Source: Sordariomycetes sp. S80-01Y
Taxonomy: Eukaryota > Ascomycota > Sordariomycetes
DNA: 64,000 nucleotides
Direction: 5' to 3'
NCBI GenBank assembly: GCA_037042185.1
Contig: JAXQJY010000032.1
Coordinates: 2,914,001 to 2,978,000, forward strand
A program made the translations under genes and the position numbers. The stretch's first letter is position 1. Every line of letters begins with the position of its first letter. The notes below the pieces were generated by a model that was not told the origin of the DNA, did not search any database, and saw only the letters and a list, made by a program, of their open reading frames with translations. Positions 35,108 to 46,584 of the stretch are shown here, in pieces.

Positions 35108-38100
35108 CTATACCGCCTGACTATATCCGCTGCCCAAACGCCTGTGCCCGTATTTCAAGTATTTCCGCAGCTCATCGGCCCAGAAAACCGTGCTACATAG
35201 AATAACAAGCCTTACAAGATCAAAGAACCCGATGGCCTCGGTCTGGAAGGTCGACTGGAGCCAGGGGAAGTAAATGACCAAAAGCTGACATATAACACTC
35301 AGCGACACGGCCCAGTTGAAGAGGTTGTTCGCAAACAAGCCTATTTCTCCTCGGAAAATTGACTTTGATTCCGACCGACAGGCCAAAGCGTTGAACATGT
35401 CAAAGAAGACGAAGCAGGTGAAGGTCATGGTGGTGTCCCGCCGTGTCACCTGGCCATCCGCCATCATTTCGCGGCTGTAAATGATCATGGTGCCAATCAT
35501 AATGATGGCGGCCGAGGTCAAGACGCGTTTGATAAGGTTTGGGGTGAGCACAGGATCGTTACGCTTCCTGGGTGGCTTGTTCATCACGTCAGGATCTACC
35601 TTTTCAACGCCGAGAGACTGGGCTGGAGGACCGTCCATGATGATGTCTGGGGACTGGTTAGCAGAGTTTCGATTCGCCACAGCAAGGGACTTACTGATCC
35701 AAAGAATCTGCATGGCGTTGAGCGGATTCTTGAAACCGAAGCACGTGCAGAGGAAAACAAGGGACAGACTCGCGGCGCTGGTGCTCAGCTGGAACGTGAG
35801 GAAGTTCTGTATGTTGTTGAAGATTCCTTTGCCCTCTTCGATCGCACGAAGGATGGTTGAGAAGTCGTCATCAGTCAGAATCATGTCAGCAGCTTCTTTG
35901 GCCACGTCAGTGCCTTGACGGCCCATTGATATGCCAATGTCGGCTTTCTTCAGCGCTGGGGCGTCGTTGACACCATCGCCCGTCATGGCGACAATGTCAC
36001 CCCTGGACTGCAGAGCCCGGATGATCTTCATCTTGTGATCAGGGTTTGTCCTGGCAAAGATGGTCGTGTGCTCCATGGCTTGAGCCAGATCGAGCTCGGA
36101 CATTGCGTCCACCTCATCGCCTCTGAGTACCGGCTTGACTGTCGACTGTCCCTTGGCGTGAGCGCTGGGAACAGCAATGTTCATGCCTAGCTGCCTCCCA
36201 ATGGCGAGCGCGGTGGTCTCAGCGTCGCCAGTAATCATGATGACCTTGACACCACCCCTCATCAAGCGTCTGATGGAGCGTGCAACCCCTGCACGGGGCG
36301 GATCACTCATTCCAACTGAGCCCGCATATGTGAGCCCTTTATACTGGTCCTCGTTAAGTTGAGAAAGCGGGCTTGCCCTGCCCTCGATGCCAGGAGTTCC
36401 GCTCCTGACGCCATTGGAGGTAGACTTGCTCCTGGAGGACCTGACTGAGCCACTGGCGAATGCGATGACGCGTAGACCCTTTGCTGCCATAAACTCAGCA
36501 GCTTCCATGGCCTCCCTGCGACGAGATGAGTCAAGCACTATCTCGCGGCCGTCGCCGTCGAGGTAGGTGTCGCAGGCGGCAAGCACCTTCTCGATCGAAC
36601 CCTTGATGTAAGCGTACTCCTTGTCGTTCTTCGAATCACCACCAATGGTGACGCCCATCCATTTGCGCTCAGAGCTGAATGGGATCTCGCTCACGCGGGG
36701 TCCGATCGAGTCTCGCACATCATGCTCCTTGAACTTGTCCAGCATGTCGAGCATGGCGACGTCGGTGGGTTGGCCAACCCACCTTGTGTGAGTGTTCGCA
36801 TCGCCACGGCTTACCGTCGAGGACAGGACAGCCGACGCGGCCGCACCATGGTCAGTGTACTTCTGAGCAAGCCTTGCGTTGTTCGCGATATTTCCAATGC
36901 GCAGAATTCGAAGTGCGGCTGGCGTGGGCTCCTCATCATCCGCCTCATCTTCTGACTCAACGTCAACTGCCTCCTTGGACCCAAAGTACCACATCTTGGC
37001 GACAGTCATGTGGTTCGTGGTAAGGGTACCAGTCTTGTCTGTACAAACGACATTGACAGAGCCAAGTGTCTCGACCTTAGGCATCCGGCGCACGATAGCA
37101 TTGTGCTTAGCCATGCGATGAACGCCGAGAGCCAAAGTGACCGTAACGATAATAGGAAGACCTTCAGGGATGGCCGCCACAGCAAGCGAAATGGAGATGG
37201 TAAAAATTTCCAATAGCTTCTTGCCTTGTAGCCAACCAACGATCGAAATCAACCCGATGACCACAAACGAAGCCTTGCTCAGCTGTGTACCTAAATCGTC
37301 CATGGACAGCTGAAGAGGAGACCTGGGACTCTCGGTTCCAGATACACTCGTAGCGATGGTGCCAAAGTGCGTATGACCCCCAGTGGCGAAGACAATTCCC
37401 TGACCATGGCCCGATTTCACCAACGTGCCCATGTAGACAACGTTATGTACAGACTCTCCACCAGATCCACTCCCAGAAGCGCCGGGCGAGAGAGATCCGT
37501 TACTCGGTGGCTGGGGAATGAGCCCATATGAGTTGATCTTGCGCGTTCGAGCGTCAGATCCTACTCTCACAGGTTCGGTCTCACCTGTCAAATTGGACTC
37601 GTCGACAGTCAGATCCGTCGCCTTGGTGACCCTGATGTCGGCTGGAATTCGGTCGCCGGTGGTGAAAAGGACAAGATCTCCAGGCACAAGCTGTGATGCC
37701 ATGACTTTGGACGAGGCCGAGTCCAGAACATCCTCGGCGGGGGTGCGAGTTCCTGGGGTAGGCGCGTGGTCCTGGTGGTCCTGGTCCTGGCCTGGAGGCG
37801 GCCACGTTGGCACTCGTGGCATGGCAGGTGGTTTGCTCCCAGGCCCACGCACCAGGTGCGCATGGTTCGGTACGAGATGATTCAAAGCTTCAATCGACTT
37901 CTCCGACCGGTATTCCTGCACGAAGCCTACGGAAACAACGATAGTCACAGCTACCGTGATGCTGACAGCATCATCTGTGTTACCCAACAACAACGACGTC
38001 CCGGCCGACACCAAGAGTAGAATGATGAGAGGTTCTTGGAATTGTTTGACAAATCGCAGCCAGATCGGTTCGGGAGGATCGTGGGGGATTTCATTGTGAC

Positions 38101-38417
38101 CGTACTCGCTGATTCGCTTCAATGCCTCGTTTGGATGTAGTCCTTGGGCTAGAGAGGTTCGCAAGCGAGCGGCAGCCTCGCTCGGGGTCATGTAGGAAAA
38201 CTCTTCGGCAATGCTCTAGTCTCGTCTCAGTACGTAAAATCGCTAAAGATTGGCTGCAACTAACCCTTGCGTGCGCCGAGCTCGTTCGCACATGGCGGAC
38301 AGGACGCGAAGGGGGTCTGTCATCCGCGCCATCGTTTCCTAGACCTGTAATCGTTGGGATGCCAGTAGTCGGAAGCAGAGAGCCATTGTCTCCGTGGCCA
38401 GACCAGGGAAGCTGCAT
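35108..38417 (-). CDS. PMR1: PMR1/SPCA-type Golgi Ca2+/Mn2+ P-type ATPase
   Basis: Pumps Ca2+ and Mn2+ into the Golgi lumen, supporting glycosylation and secretion. Three exons, 38265-38417, 35695-38215 and 35108-35646, giving 1070 aa. Introns are 49 nt (GTTAGT...CTAG) and 48 nt (GTAAGTCCC...CCCCAG); the second is in frame and stop-free, and splicing restores [18 protein letters not shown]. Motifs: cation-ATPase N domain [31 protein letters not shown], the ion-site [16 protein letters not shown], the phosphorylation site [13 protein letters not shown] (Asp near residue 444), [16 protein letters not shown] and [19 protein letters not shown] Pro-rich insert of about 50 residues (near 175-225) precedes [10 protein letters not shown]. 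Ten membrane segments are expected. It is divergent from RAD21. Confidence 0.95.
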
Positions 38418-39532
38418 CGTATTATAGAGTGCCTTGCGATCTCAAGACCTGCGTTGCATTGGCATAGACATCGGGCGTCGATTCAGAAAGGAGCGTGTCG
38501 TGGTAACATCGATATCGAAGAAGACGAGATTTCTGGGAAGGCTGCGGAATGCAGTTCAGCGCGACCACGGAATATGAAAACAATGTTTCCGAAGTTTTAG
38601 GGAGAAAAATCGAGGACAGGAGAAAAGCAGGGGCTTCAAGAAGGCTGCGCAAAAGGCGTCACGTTGATGGAAGTGAAGGTGTCTTTCTTTCCAGCATGGC
38701 GATCCGATCCAGGGGACCTACCATGCCGCGCTAGAACGCTTCGAGACTGGCATCAGTGGGTTCCTGTGGCTGATGCTAGGTTGGCCCTTGGATCTGAGGC
38801 TGAAGCTCATATTTGACGCTCGAGGGGACCGCAAGTGTGAGAACCATGGTACTTTGGCTAAATTCAAAGACCACATGCTTCCTACATTCAAGTCAATACA
38901 TATAGATCGTGGTATCCAAGAGCTCAACGAATCCCCACGAGCGAAGGGAACCTTAAGACAAACCGCGGGCGAGCTGTTACGGAAGCGGAAATAGCCTTTT
39001 CCGGCGGATACCGTCCCGAATAGGCTTAGGCCACCAACTGGAACGACAGCGACGCACTGCACGACAGTGAGCCACGGTTTCCCCAGCCACGCCATTTTAC
39101 GAGCTTCGCACCTTCATCAACCAGGTTCAGGCCGCTCCCCTCCACCAATTTCCCTTCCGTTGCACGTCGCCATCGTCCCTCTTCGCATCGATTTCCACGC
39201 ACCGAACAACATCGCAGCGTCTTGCTCGGGCTTTTCATCGCGCTTTTACTCTTTCGCGCCTTCTATCGCCGTCTTTTTAGTCGCGCATTGAATTCGCGGC
39301 GCGTCCAGCAGCTGTCGCTTGCCCGTGTTTACCTCGCTCATCTGTGCGCTGGTCGAGCCGACCCACCTCAAACGCGCGCCTGTTTACCACCACCGCTCGA
39401 ACTCGCCCACAGTTCCAACACGCAACGAGACCGAACGCCTTTGGTGTCTTCTACTTTGCTCGACTGTACTTGGAACTCACATTCCCCTGCTCATCGTCCA
39501 GTTAGCGACGCGTCCCCGCGTCAACCGCCACC
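38418..39532. promoter_or_regulatory. divergent promoter region PMR1 / RAD21
   Basis: About 1.1 kb between divergent starts. No recognised coding sequence. The RAD21-proximal half (39100-39530) is pyrimidine-rich. It contains GGCGCGT near 39297 and ACGCGT at 39508-39513, the latter 20 nt before the ATG, so possibly in the leader. Confidence 0.5.
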
Positions 39533-41442
39533 ATGCTCTGGCCCGGCGACCTCCTCAAGACGAGCCAGTCTCTGGCTCGCGCCTGGACCTCGTACAGCCA
39601 AGATCGCAAGCTCTCGAAGACGACTGTGCTGCAGTCCAATGTCAAGGGAAGCGTGCAAGAGATCATGTACCCTACACAGGCGCCCTTGGCGTTGCGCCTG
39701 AGCTCACAGCTCATGTTGGGTGTCGTGAGGATCTACCAGCGGAAGACTAGATACCTTCTAGATGACTGCAACGAAGCAATGATGAAGATTAAAATGGTAA
39801 GCGTTTCAGAGTCTCCAGACAAATATGGTGACTGACTGTTCAGGCTTTCCGATCTACTGGCAACAACGACATGGCTGCCAACCTCCAAGCTCCGAACCGC
39901 GAAGCTTTGTTGCTACCGGACAAAATCACACCGTACGACAATCTGGACCTGCCTCCGCCTCCCGATGCGTCCTGGCTGCTCACCCAAGATAACGACGTTA
40001 CCGCAACGACACCGGCGCGCAAGGGCCGTGCAAGCAACCGCGACATCAACCTGCAGGAAGACTACGACAACAGCCAATTTCTCAACGACACGGTCGGTGA
40101 AGTCGGACTTGGAAACATGGATGATCTCGACCTGGAGCTTGACTTTGGTTTGGATCTGGACAATCCCAACCAGAGCATCGAAGTCGGTCGTGACGCGCCG
40201 GCTCCTCGCGCCATCGAGGATGACATCTTCAGTGAGCTTGATGGTGGCCTGAGGCAAAAGAATCGGGATGAATCAATGGCTCTCGACTTCCCCGATAACG
40301 GGCCCAGAATCGCGGACGCGGAGGGTGATATCACAATGGGCGATGATTTTGGGTTCAATCCTGACGATCAATCCGTTATGCCCGCGTTTGCCGAACCCGA
40401 AATCAACCGCGCTAGAATATCTGAATCACCCTTGTCCGACATCGACGAGGCTCTCGCTAGGGAAGTCGAGGCCGACTACACGAACCAGCGCACGACAGAC
40501 CTTTATGAGCCGGAGGACGAAACCGAGACGACCCTTGTTCGCCGACCGGCCAACCGAGCCAGAAAGCAGCGTGTCCTTGTGCCCGACGAGGAGACCACGC
40601 TCTCAAGCCACGAGATTCGGTCTCAGCAGGCCGACCGCACCAACATTATGCGTGACAACTCATTCCTACCCAGCAATCCCTATTTGCTGGCGTTGATGGA
40701 CATGCAGAAGTCTGGCGGCTTCGTCTCGTCTGTGCTGATGGACGGCCGTGGCACCAGCTGGGCTCCTGAGCTTCGCGGCATGCTTTCCCTTGACGCCATC
40801 CAGAAAAACCACGAGCTCAAGCGCAAGCGCGACAGCGGGATCGCTGACGTCGATAGCGAGCAAGGCAACGCCAAGTCCCCACGTCTCGAACTAGACGAGG
40901 ATGAGGATACAGTTGTTGGTCCTAACGCTGCAGGACGCCCAAGCAATGCCAGGGCCAGCAGCGTCGGCCGCGTCGGCGGTGACGGAGACGAGGACGATGA
41001 TGAAGAGACCGGCATCGTCAACCGTGGCGGCGACGACTATGGCGGTCGTGCATCCCTTGCTTCTGCAACGGATGGCGCCCTCGTGTCTCTTGGCACCAAG
41101 CACGCAGTGCACGTCCTCAGAGATCTGTTCGGCCCTGAAGCTGCTACAGATGAGGCCAAGCGAAAAGGCTCTACCGTAGTCTTCCAAGACCTCCTCCCTG
41201 AAAAGAAGACCTCCAAGGCCGAGGCCACCAAGATGTTCTTCGAGTGTCTTGTCCTGGCCACAAAAGACGCCATCAAGGTTGAGCAAGGGTCGGATCTGGG
41301 TGCTCCTATTCGCGTCCAGGGCAAGACTGGCCTCTGGGGCGAGTGGGCTGAGCGCGAGGCTGGCGGCGAAATAGCCAACGAAGATGAGCAACATGAGCGC
41401 CCCTCGGCTACCGCCGCTCCCGCCGTCGCCGTCGAGGCATGA
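39533..41442 (+). CDS. Rad21/Scc1-type kleisin subunit of cohesin
   Basis: The kleisin closes the Smc1-Smc3 ring and is cleaved by separase at anaphase. Two exons, 39533-39796 and 39844-41442, with a 47-nt intron, giving 620 aa. The N-terminal kleisin domain is clear: [53 protein letters not shown]. The very start (MLWPGDLLKTSQSLARAW) departs from the usual MFYSE/H opening. The middle is acidic and disordered with candidate separase-type sites (for example EPEINRARIS). The C-terminal winged helix, which binds the Smc1 head, reads VVFQDLLPEKKTSKAEATKMFFECLVLATKDAIKVEQ. Rec8 is less likely from the Rad21-like core. It is divergent from PMR1. Confidence 0.92.
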
Positions 41443-42078
41443 GGTAGAAAGCCCCAGCCCCTCGGCGAACGAGTTAATTAATGTTGGATGACGGTTTGGA
41501 GACACAGCATGTCTGCTTCTTGTAAAGTACAGCACGTACTGGATCGGCGCATTTTGGACCTTGGCTAAGAGGATAGCCGCTGGCGTTGGAGGAGTTATGA
41601 AGATACCACTGGACTTTGTGTGAGGAAATTCGCGAAGGCTGGCATTAGGAGGCAAACGAGATTGAGGTTTTGCGGATCATCAATCCGAGCATAGGGAGCT
41701 TTGACTCGGCTTCAGAGAGCGTGTCCAGCACTTGTATATAGTTCCTTCCTACAATGAATAGGATTTCGCACCCCATTACTACCCACTGATTCAAGTTCTC
41801 AACTTGCTTGTTCCCAGTCTGATCTTCAACGCGACTTTGACGCGTCCCGGGAATGCACTTGAGATTTCTAGCAGTTGCCCCGCCACGGGACCCCACGCCA
41901 AAGAATGATCTCATTTGTTGCTTCGCTTCAGATCCGAAACTAGACGAGCTCCAACCTACAGCTTACCTCAAGGCTCCAGCTTTCCCAATCTTATCACAAC
42001 ACAAGTCGCATCCTGACCTTCCTTCCTTGCAACAGCAATCTGATCCCCTCCACGACTACTACAGAACAAGACTTCAAG
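41443..42078. other. intergenic spacer RAD21 / tubulin cofactor A
   Basis: Two plus-strand genes flank it. It should hold the RAD21 3' UTR and the short TBCA promoter. No further gene is recognised. Confidence 0.5.
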
Positions 42079-42493
42079 ATGCCGGCCCCTTCTCAGCTCT
42101 CGATTGCCACCAGCTCCGTCCTTCGCCTGCTCAAGGAGGAGATCTCCTACCACAAGGAACTCGTCGACCAAGAAGCCCAGGTCAAGGTCCTGGAGGAGAA
42201 GATCAAGTCCAGCCAGTTCACCAGCGACGGGAACGAGGAGTTTATGCTGAAGCAGCAGGTCAGTGCGGTTCATGTTCGATATGGTAGAAGGCGCAAGGCT
42301 GACCGTCCTTCAGCAAACGGCTGTAGAGCAGACCAAGGCCGTTTTCGCGCCACTGAAGCAGAAGATTGCCGAAGCGACAGCGAAGTTGCAGGATCAGATC
42401 GCCACGGGTGAGGAGGAGGGTGCGCCGGAGGCAGAGCTGGAGCAAGCTAAGGTTGTGCTGGCTCAGGCTCAGGCTATCAAGAACGGGGCGTAA
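42079..42493 (+). CDS. tubulin-folding cofactor A (Rbl2-like)
   Basis: Cofactor A captures beta-tubulin released from the chaperonin and feeds it to the cofactor D/E pathway. Two exons of 180 nt each, 42079-42258 and 42314-42493, with a 55-nt intron (GTCAGT...TTCAG), giving 119 aa, the family length. The start is MPAPSQLSIATSSVLRLLKEE. The protein is a three-helix coiled-coil bundle: KEEISYHKELVDQEAQVKVLEEKI, FMLKQQQTAVEQTKAVFAPLKQKI and AELEQAKVVLAQAQAI. It converges with the THO7 gene, stops 125 nt apart. Confidence 0.92.
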
Positions 42494-42618
42494 GCAATTT
42501 TTGGAGGGGCCATTCACCATGTGAAGAGACTAGAAGTGGTCAAAGAGGTTGATGTAGCTCCTAACGCCGTTCTACTTGTAACCTGGTATCATGATGAACA
42601 ACTGATTCGTCTGCGCTC

Positions 42619-43593
42619 TTAAGAATCAACCTCCATCCGGTCCCCCGGCGGCTCGATCGAGACTTGAGGCGTTCCTGCCTCCGTCTGATTGCCCGAGTCC
42701 TTCGGCTCTTCCATATCCTCATCCTCGCCTTCGGGCCTGGGTGTAGGCTCCCTGCTAGGCTGTCTGCTCCCGTCTCGGGACCTTGATATAGCACGATCTC
42801 CAGGATGCAGCTGTGAGTTGTCATGCATCGGCGTGCCAGCATTCGAAGCTGGAGGCCTTGGTGTCATATCCTCTCCCTCTCCCTTGGGCTGGCTATCCCC
42901 CTCTGGCGCGGGCGACCCGTTCCTACTGGCGTCTGGCCTGGGCGTGTTCCCGCCAGCCTCGGACTCCGCACCGTCGTTCATGCCTTCCCTCCGATCGACT
43001 TCCTCTTTTTCGTCCCGAATCTGCCTTCTCAGCACCATGCTCTCCTCCATGATCCTGTTGAATTGATCCCGCCTCTCCCTGAAGACGGAGCTGTACGTCT
43101 CGCTCTCCTTGTCCAGCTCCCTGCACTCCTCCTCTAGCTTTGCCAGCGCCGCAGTCTGCTCTTCCCGCGGCTTCAACAGTCGATTCGAAGTGATTTTCTC
43201 CGCCATCTCGTCAAACTTCTTCCTTTGCGCCAACGTTGCCCTTGCCACATCTAGCTGCGCCCTAAGCTCAGCGTTCGCCTCCCTCGCTGACTGGCATTCT
43301 TGGAGAATGCGGTCTTGGTCATCCTTGTAGCGTTGGCGCTCGCGCACGTTGGAGTCGTGGAGGAATTGGAAGCGCAGGATGCTGTTGTCGAAGTGGGAGA
43401 AGTCGAGAATGAGGTCTTCCTTGAGCTGTTCGTAGTCGATTGGCTCGGCGGCTTTGGTGGTTGTCTGGACGAGTGAAGGGTGAGTGACGAGATGTCTGGT
43501 GATGCGCTTGAAGGGCCGTTCTTCGATACCGAGGAGGCGGGTTTTGTGAAGTGCGGATTCGGCTTCAGGGTCGGGGAGAGCCCAGTCGTCCAT
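42619..43593 (-). CDS. THO complex subunit 7-like protein
   Basis: THO/TREX couples transcription to mRNP assembly and nuclear export and limits R-loops. Intronless, 324 aa; ATG 43593 begins MDDWALPDPEAESALHKTRLL. The Tho7 core (about residues 15-195) has the conserved opening RLLGIEERPFKRITRHL and then a long coiled coil: DFSHFDNSILRFQFLHDSN, ERQRYKDDQDRILQECQSA, ITSNRLLKPREEQTAALAKLE and FRERRDQFNRIMEESM. The last 115 residues are disordered, rich in Pro, Gly, Asp and Glu, ending RMEVDS. It shares a 377-bp promoter region with the divergent CCCH gene, also an nuclear mRNA factor. Confidence 0.88.
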   Translation of the reverse strand: MDDWALPDPEAESALHKTRLLGIEERPFKRITRHLVTHPSLVQTTTKAAEPIDYEQLKEDLILDFSHFDNSILRFQFLHDSNVRERQRYKDDQDRILQECQSAREANAELRAQLDVARATLAQRKKFDEMAEKITSNRLLKPREEQTAALAKLEEECRELDKESETYSSVFRERRDQFNRIMEESMVLRRQIRDEKEEVDRREGMNDGAESEAGGNTPRPDASRNGSPAPEGDSQPKGEGEDMTPRPPASNAGTPMHDNSQLHPGDRAISRSRDGSRQPSREPTPRPEGEDEDMEEPKDSGNQTEAGTPQVSIEPPGDRMEVDS

Positions 43594-43970
43594 GGTGGCT
43601 GTTCACTTCAGAGTGCCGCGGTTGATATTTAAGACAAGTGAGGCCTTCGTGGAAAAGATCAACGGCGCGTCCGAAAAAGAAGTTGCGATCGATGGCGATG
43701 ACAAGGTCGAGGGGCTCGTTCGCGCACATGTTGCTGTATGGTCAACTGGGCTGGGAGCAGCTTTGTTCAGCCTCGCGTTCGAGTCGGCATCAGCCAATCA
43801 AGCGCTGTCGCGTCTCCTTACTAATCATACCTCACTTCTTTGTCCGCTCACAGTCATCACACCACACCATCTCAACTTTCCCGTCAAGCATCTTCATGAC
43901 TTTTACGTGTCGCAAAAATTACGATACTCACTTCTGAGAAGCTCATTACGGTTACAAGCTCACTGCAAAG
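43594..43970. promoter_or_regulatory. bidirectional promoter THO7 / CCCH gene
   Basis: 377 bp between two divergent ATGs. No uninterrupted coding sequence is recognised. A CCAATCA word lies near 43794. No clear TATA box is seen. Confidence 0.5.
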
Positions 43971-45473
43971 ATGTCTGATGAGGACAAGGAGCTTTTGGCT
44001 CGAATCGGCCAGCTCGCAGGCCAGATCAACCGTCACAAGAACCGACAAAGCGAGGCAAACTCGGCGCCAAACCACCATCCCGCTCACCATCGACGTACGT
44101 ATGAAGGCAAACGCTTCCTTCACGACATGCTCATACCAGGAACAGACAACAACACCTACTACCGAAATGCAAGCGCCCCCTATCCCGCGCGAGGCAACCG
44201 GGTGCAACGCTCAAGGCCTCATCAGCACCGCTCACTTCAGTTCAGCAACACCAGCTCAGGTGCAAGTTCTGGTGCAACTACACCGTACGCTCCTTCTGGC
44301 TTTATCGCGCGCAATGATCGCCATCGCCAGCTCATAAACGCCAACGTCTATGAGAAGGACACTCAGAACCGAGCCAAGGCGATGGAGGCAACGCGGAAGA
44401 AGAAGGCCGAAGGCCATCGAAGCGGCGAGCGACACCGATTCAATGAGTATTTGGCTCGCCAGAACTTTTCTGAACGAGCCACTGCTTCAGGCGACGCTAA
44501 CCCCTCAGCTCCCAGCAACGAGCTAACCATCGAGGGCGTTCGCTTCCGCGTTCTCGATGGTGGAAAGAAGCTCTCCCGAGTGCCAGGTTAGTCGGAGAAC
44601 GAAATGCGGCCCTCACAACGGAGAGCGCGAGCTTACTTGACAGATACCACAAATCCAACCCCCACACCCAAAAGCACCGTCATCGCAGGGGTCAAGTTCT
44701 ACCGAACAAAGACGGGTAACCTTGTGGTCAACAGGGTTGTCAAGAATCAACGGTGGGTATGGCCTACGAGATCAAGCCAGAACCTGACACCTCGCAGTCG
44801 ATCCGCCGCTACCAGGAAGGTCAACGAGCCATGCAAGATCTTCTCAACATCCGGTATTGTCCTTGCGCCTCGAACGGCCGCCCATTCTCCCGCCGCAAGA
44901 ACTGCGCGATTATCGTGCATGCTGACTCCGTCGCTAGGTTCATGCCCAAAGGGCCCCCAATGCCGATTCATACACGACCCAAACAAGGTTGCGTTGTGCA
45001 AAGACTTTCTCAAAGAAGGTCGTTGCGCCAACGGCGATGCTTGCGACCTGTCCCACGACATGTCCCCTGAGCGTGTGCCAAACTGTTTGCACTATGCCAA
45101 AGGCAACTGTGCTAAGGCTGAGTGTCCCTTTACGCATTCTAAAGCCCCCCCTTCCGCACCTGTTTGCAGAGCGTTTGGTTTTCTTGGCTTCTGTGAGAAG
45201 GGAGCAGATTGCACCGAGCGTCATGTTTTCGAGTGTCCCGATTTCAGCAACACGGGGAAATGCAATAACAAGCGATGCAAGCTCCTGCACCGCGAGAGGG
45301 CAAGCGTCCTCCGAGGGCAGATGAGCTCAGCCCAGGAACCTGAGGGTGACATTTCCAGCGATGACGGCGCGGCTGATTCCGACGATGTCGATTCCGATGA
45401 TGTTGCCGAGTTTATCGACGCAGACTCTGACGAATCCGACATCGAGGACCGCCAGGACTTCATCAAGCTCTGA
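43971..45473 (+). CDS. five-finger CCCH zinc-finger protein (ZC3H3/Red5-like)
   Basis: Five exons: 43971-44094, 44140-44586, 44644-44752, 44798-44853, 44938-45473, giving 423 aa. The start MSDEDKELLARIGQLAGQINRHKNR is a conserved opening of this fungal family. The middle part has ELTIEGVRFRVLDGGKKL and STVIAGVKFYRTKTGNLV, beta-strand pairs also seen in relatives. Five tandem CCCH fingers follow: CKIFSTSGSCPKGPQCRFIH, CKDFLKEGRCANGDACDLSH, CLHYAKGNCAKAECPFTH, CRAFGFLGFCEKGADCTERH and CPDFSNTGKCNNKRCKLLH. The C-terminus is Asp/Ser-rich. Animal ZC3H3 and, I believe, fission-yeast Red5 have this five-finger set and act in nuclear mRNA polyadenylation, export or decay; that role here is inference. 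All four introns are multiples of three (45, 57, 45, 84 nt); intron 1 is the least certain. Confidence 0.88.
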
Positions 45474-46584
45474 GCTAATTAGATACGATATCTTTGAGTG
45501 TACGCGTCTTACCACAAACCTGGTTCCCGGTATCAGCTTTGTAAGGGACATGCGTGCCTGATGAAAGGCGAAGGAAGACAGCAAGAACTAGTAAGAAAAG
45601 ACACCGCCGAGACGAGACTGACCAGTCCGCTCGGTTCGCCAGTCAAAGAAGATAGACGGTCGAGTCCATAATAAAAGAGATGAAAATGATGAATGTGCAA
45701 AGGGTGACCATGATCCAGAGCCACATCAGATACCAGTCCACTAACGCAAGGGTGATATGAGGACTACGTGCTTAGGTACTAAGTGCCTACGAAGTACCAG
45801 TCGTTGTCCGTTCTCGCCCTCTCAAAATGTAGCTGGCCAACATCAACGCCGACATCCACGCCACCGCCCACGCCAACACCACAGCAAGTACCAGGTGCCC
45901 AATGTGCCTCAATTCCGTATCGTGCCTCTCCTATTGTATTGTCGAGCTCTTTAGCCAGTATGAGTGAAAGCCGGACATAGTAATCTACGTATTCTATTAC
46001 TTCTTCCTGTTCACCCCACACTTTGGGACACAACGAGCACCTCGGGAATGAGATACGCTTGCCCCTTGATTGGACCAAAGCTCAGAATAGTCTAAACAAG
46101 GTACTTCTAATTTATTCGAGGCTTTAAGACCACTATCACCCCCTAAAAATTTATTCGACGTCTTACTCGAGCGTGGAAAACCTACGGGGAACTAATCAGT
46201 ATAGATTACATCAGTTGCCTTGAATGGGACATCCATTGGGCATTGACTATTCTACCGCAGGCGAGCAAATGATATATCCTACGCTGTGACTGTATGGACA
46301 GATTGTGAGCTTTGAAGCTTACCTCAAAGGTTGTATGAGAATGTGTGACAGGCAGGGACCTTGCGCAGCTGCAGCACAGAACTACCACCCAGACCTGGGC
46401 CAAGCAACTTAAGGATTACAGTCCCCGTCTCAGCACCTTGGGGCTGCGCTGTGACTGCTGTGACTACCTGACATGACGGCCTGAGGCACTGCCCTAGGTC
46501 AGTGAGGGAAGTAGGCAGGCGCGACCCGCAAGGACCTGCCTACTGGCAATGGCCGGGCCACTCGACTTGCGGTTCTCGTCACCT

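Noticed and set aside
42619-43593. THO7-like protein as a generic coiled-coil or ING-type protein
   Set aside because: The opening RLLGIEERPFKRITRHL and the coiled-coil layout fit Tho7, and no PHD or other ING feature is present.
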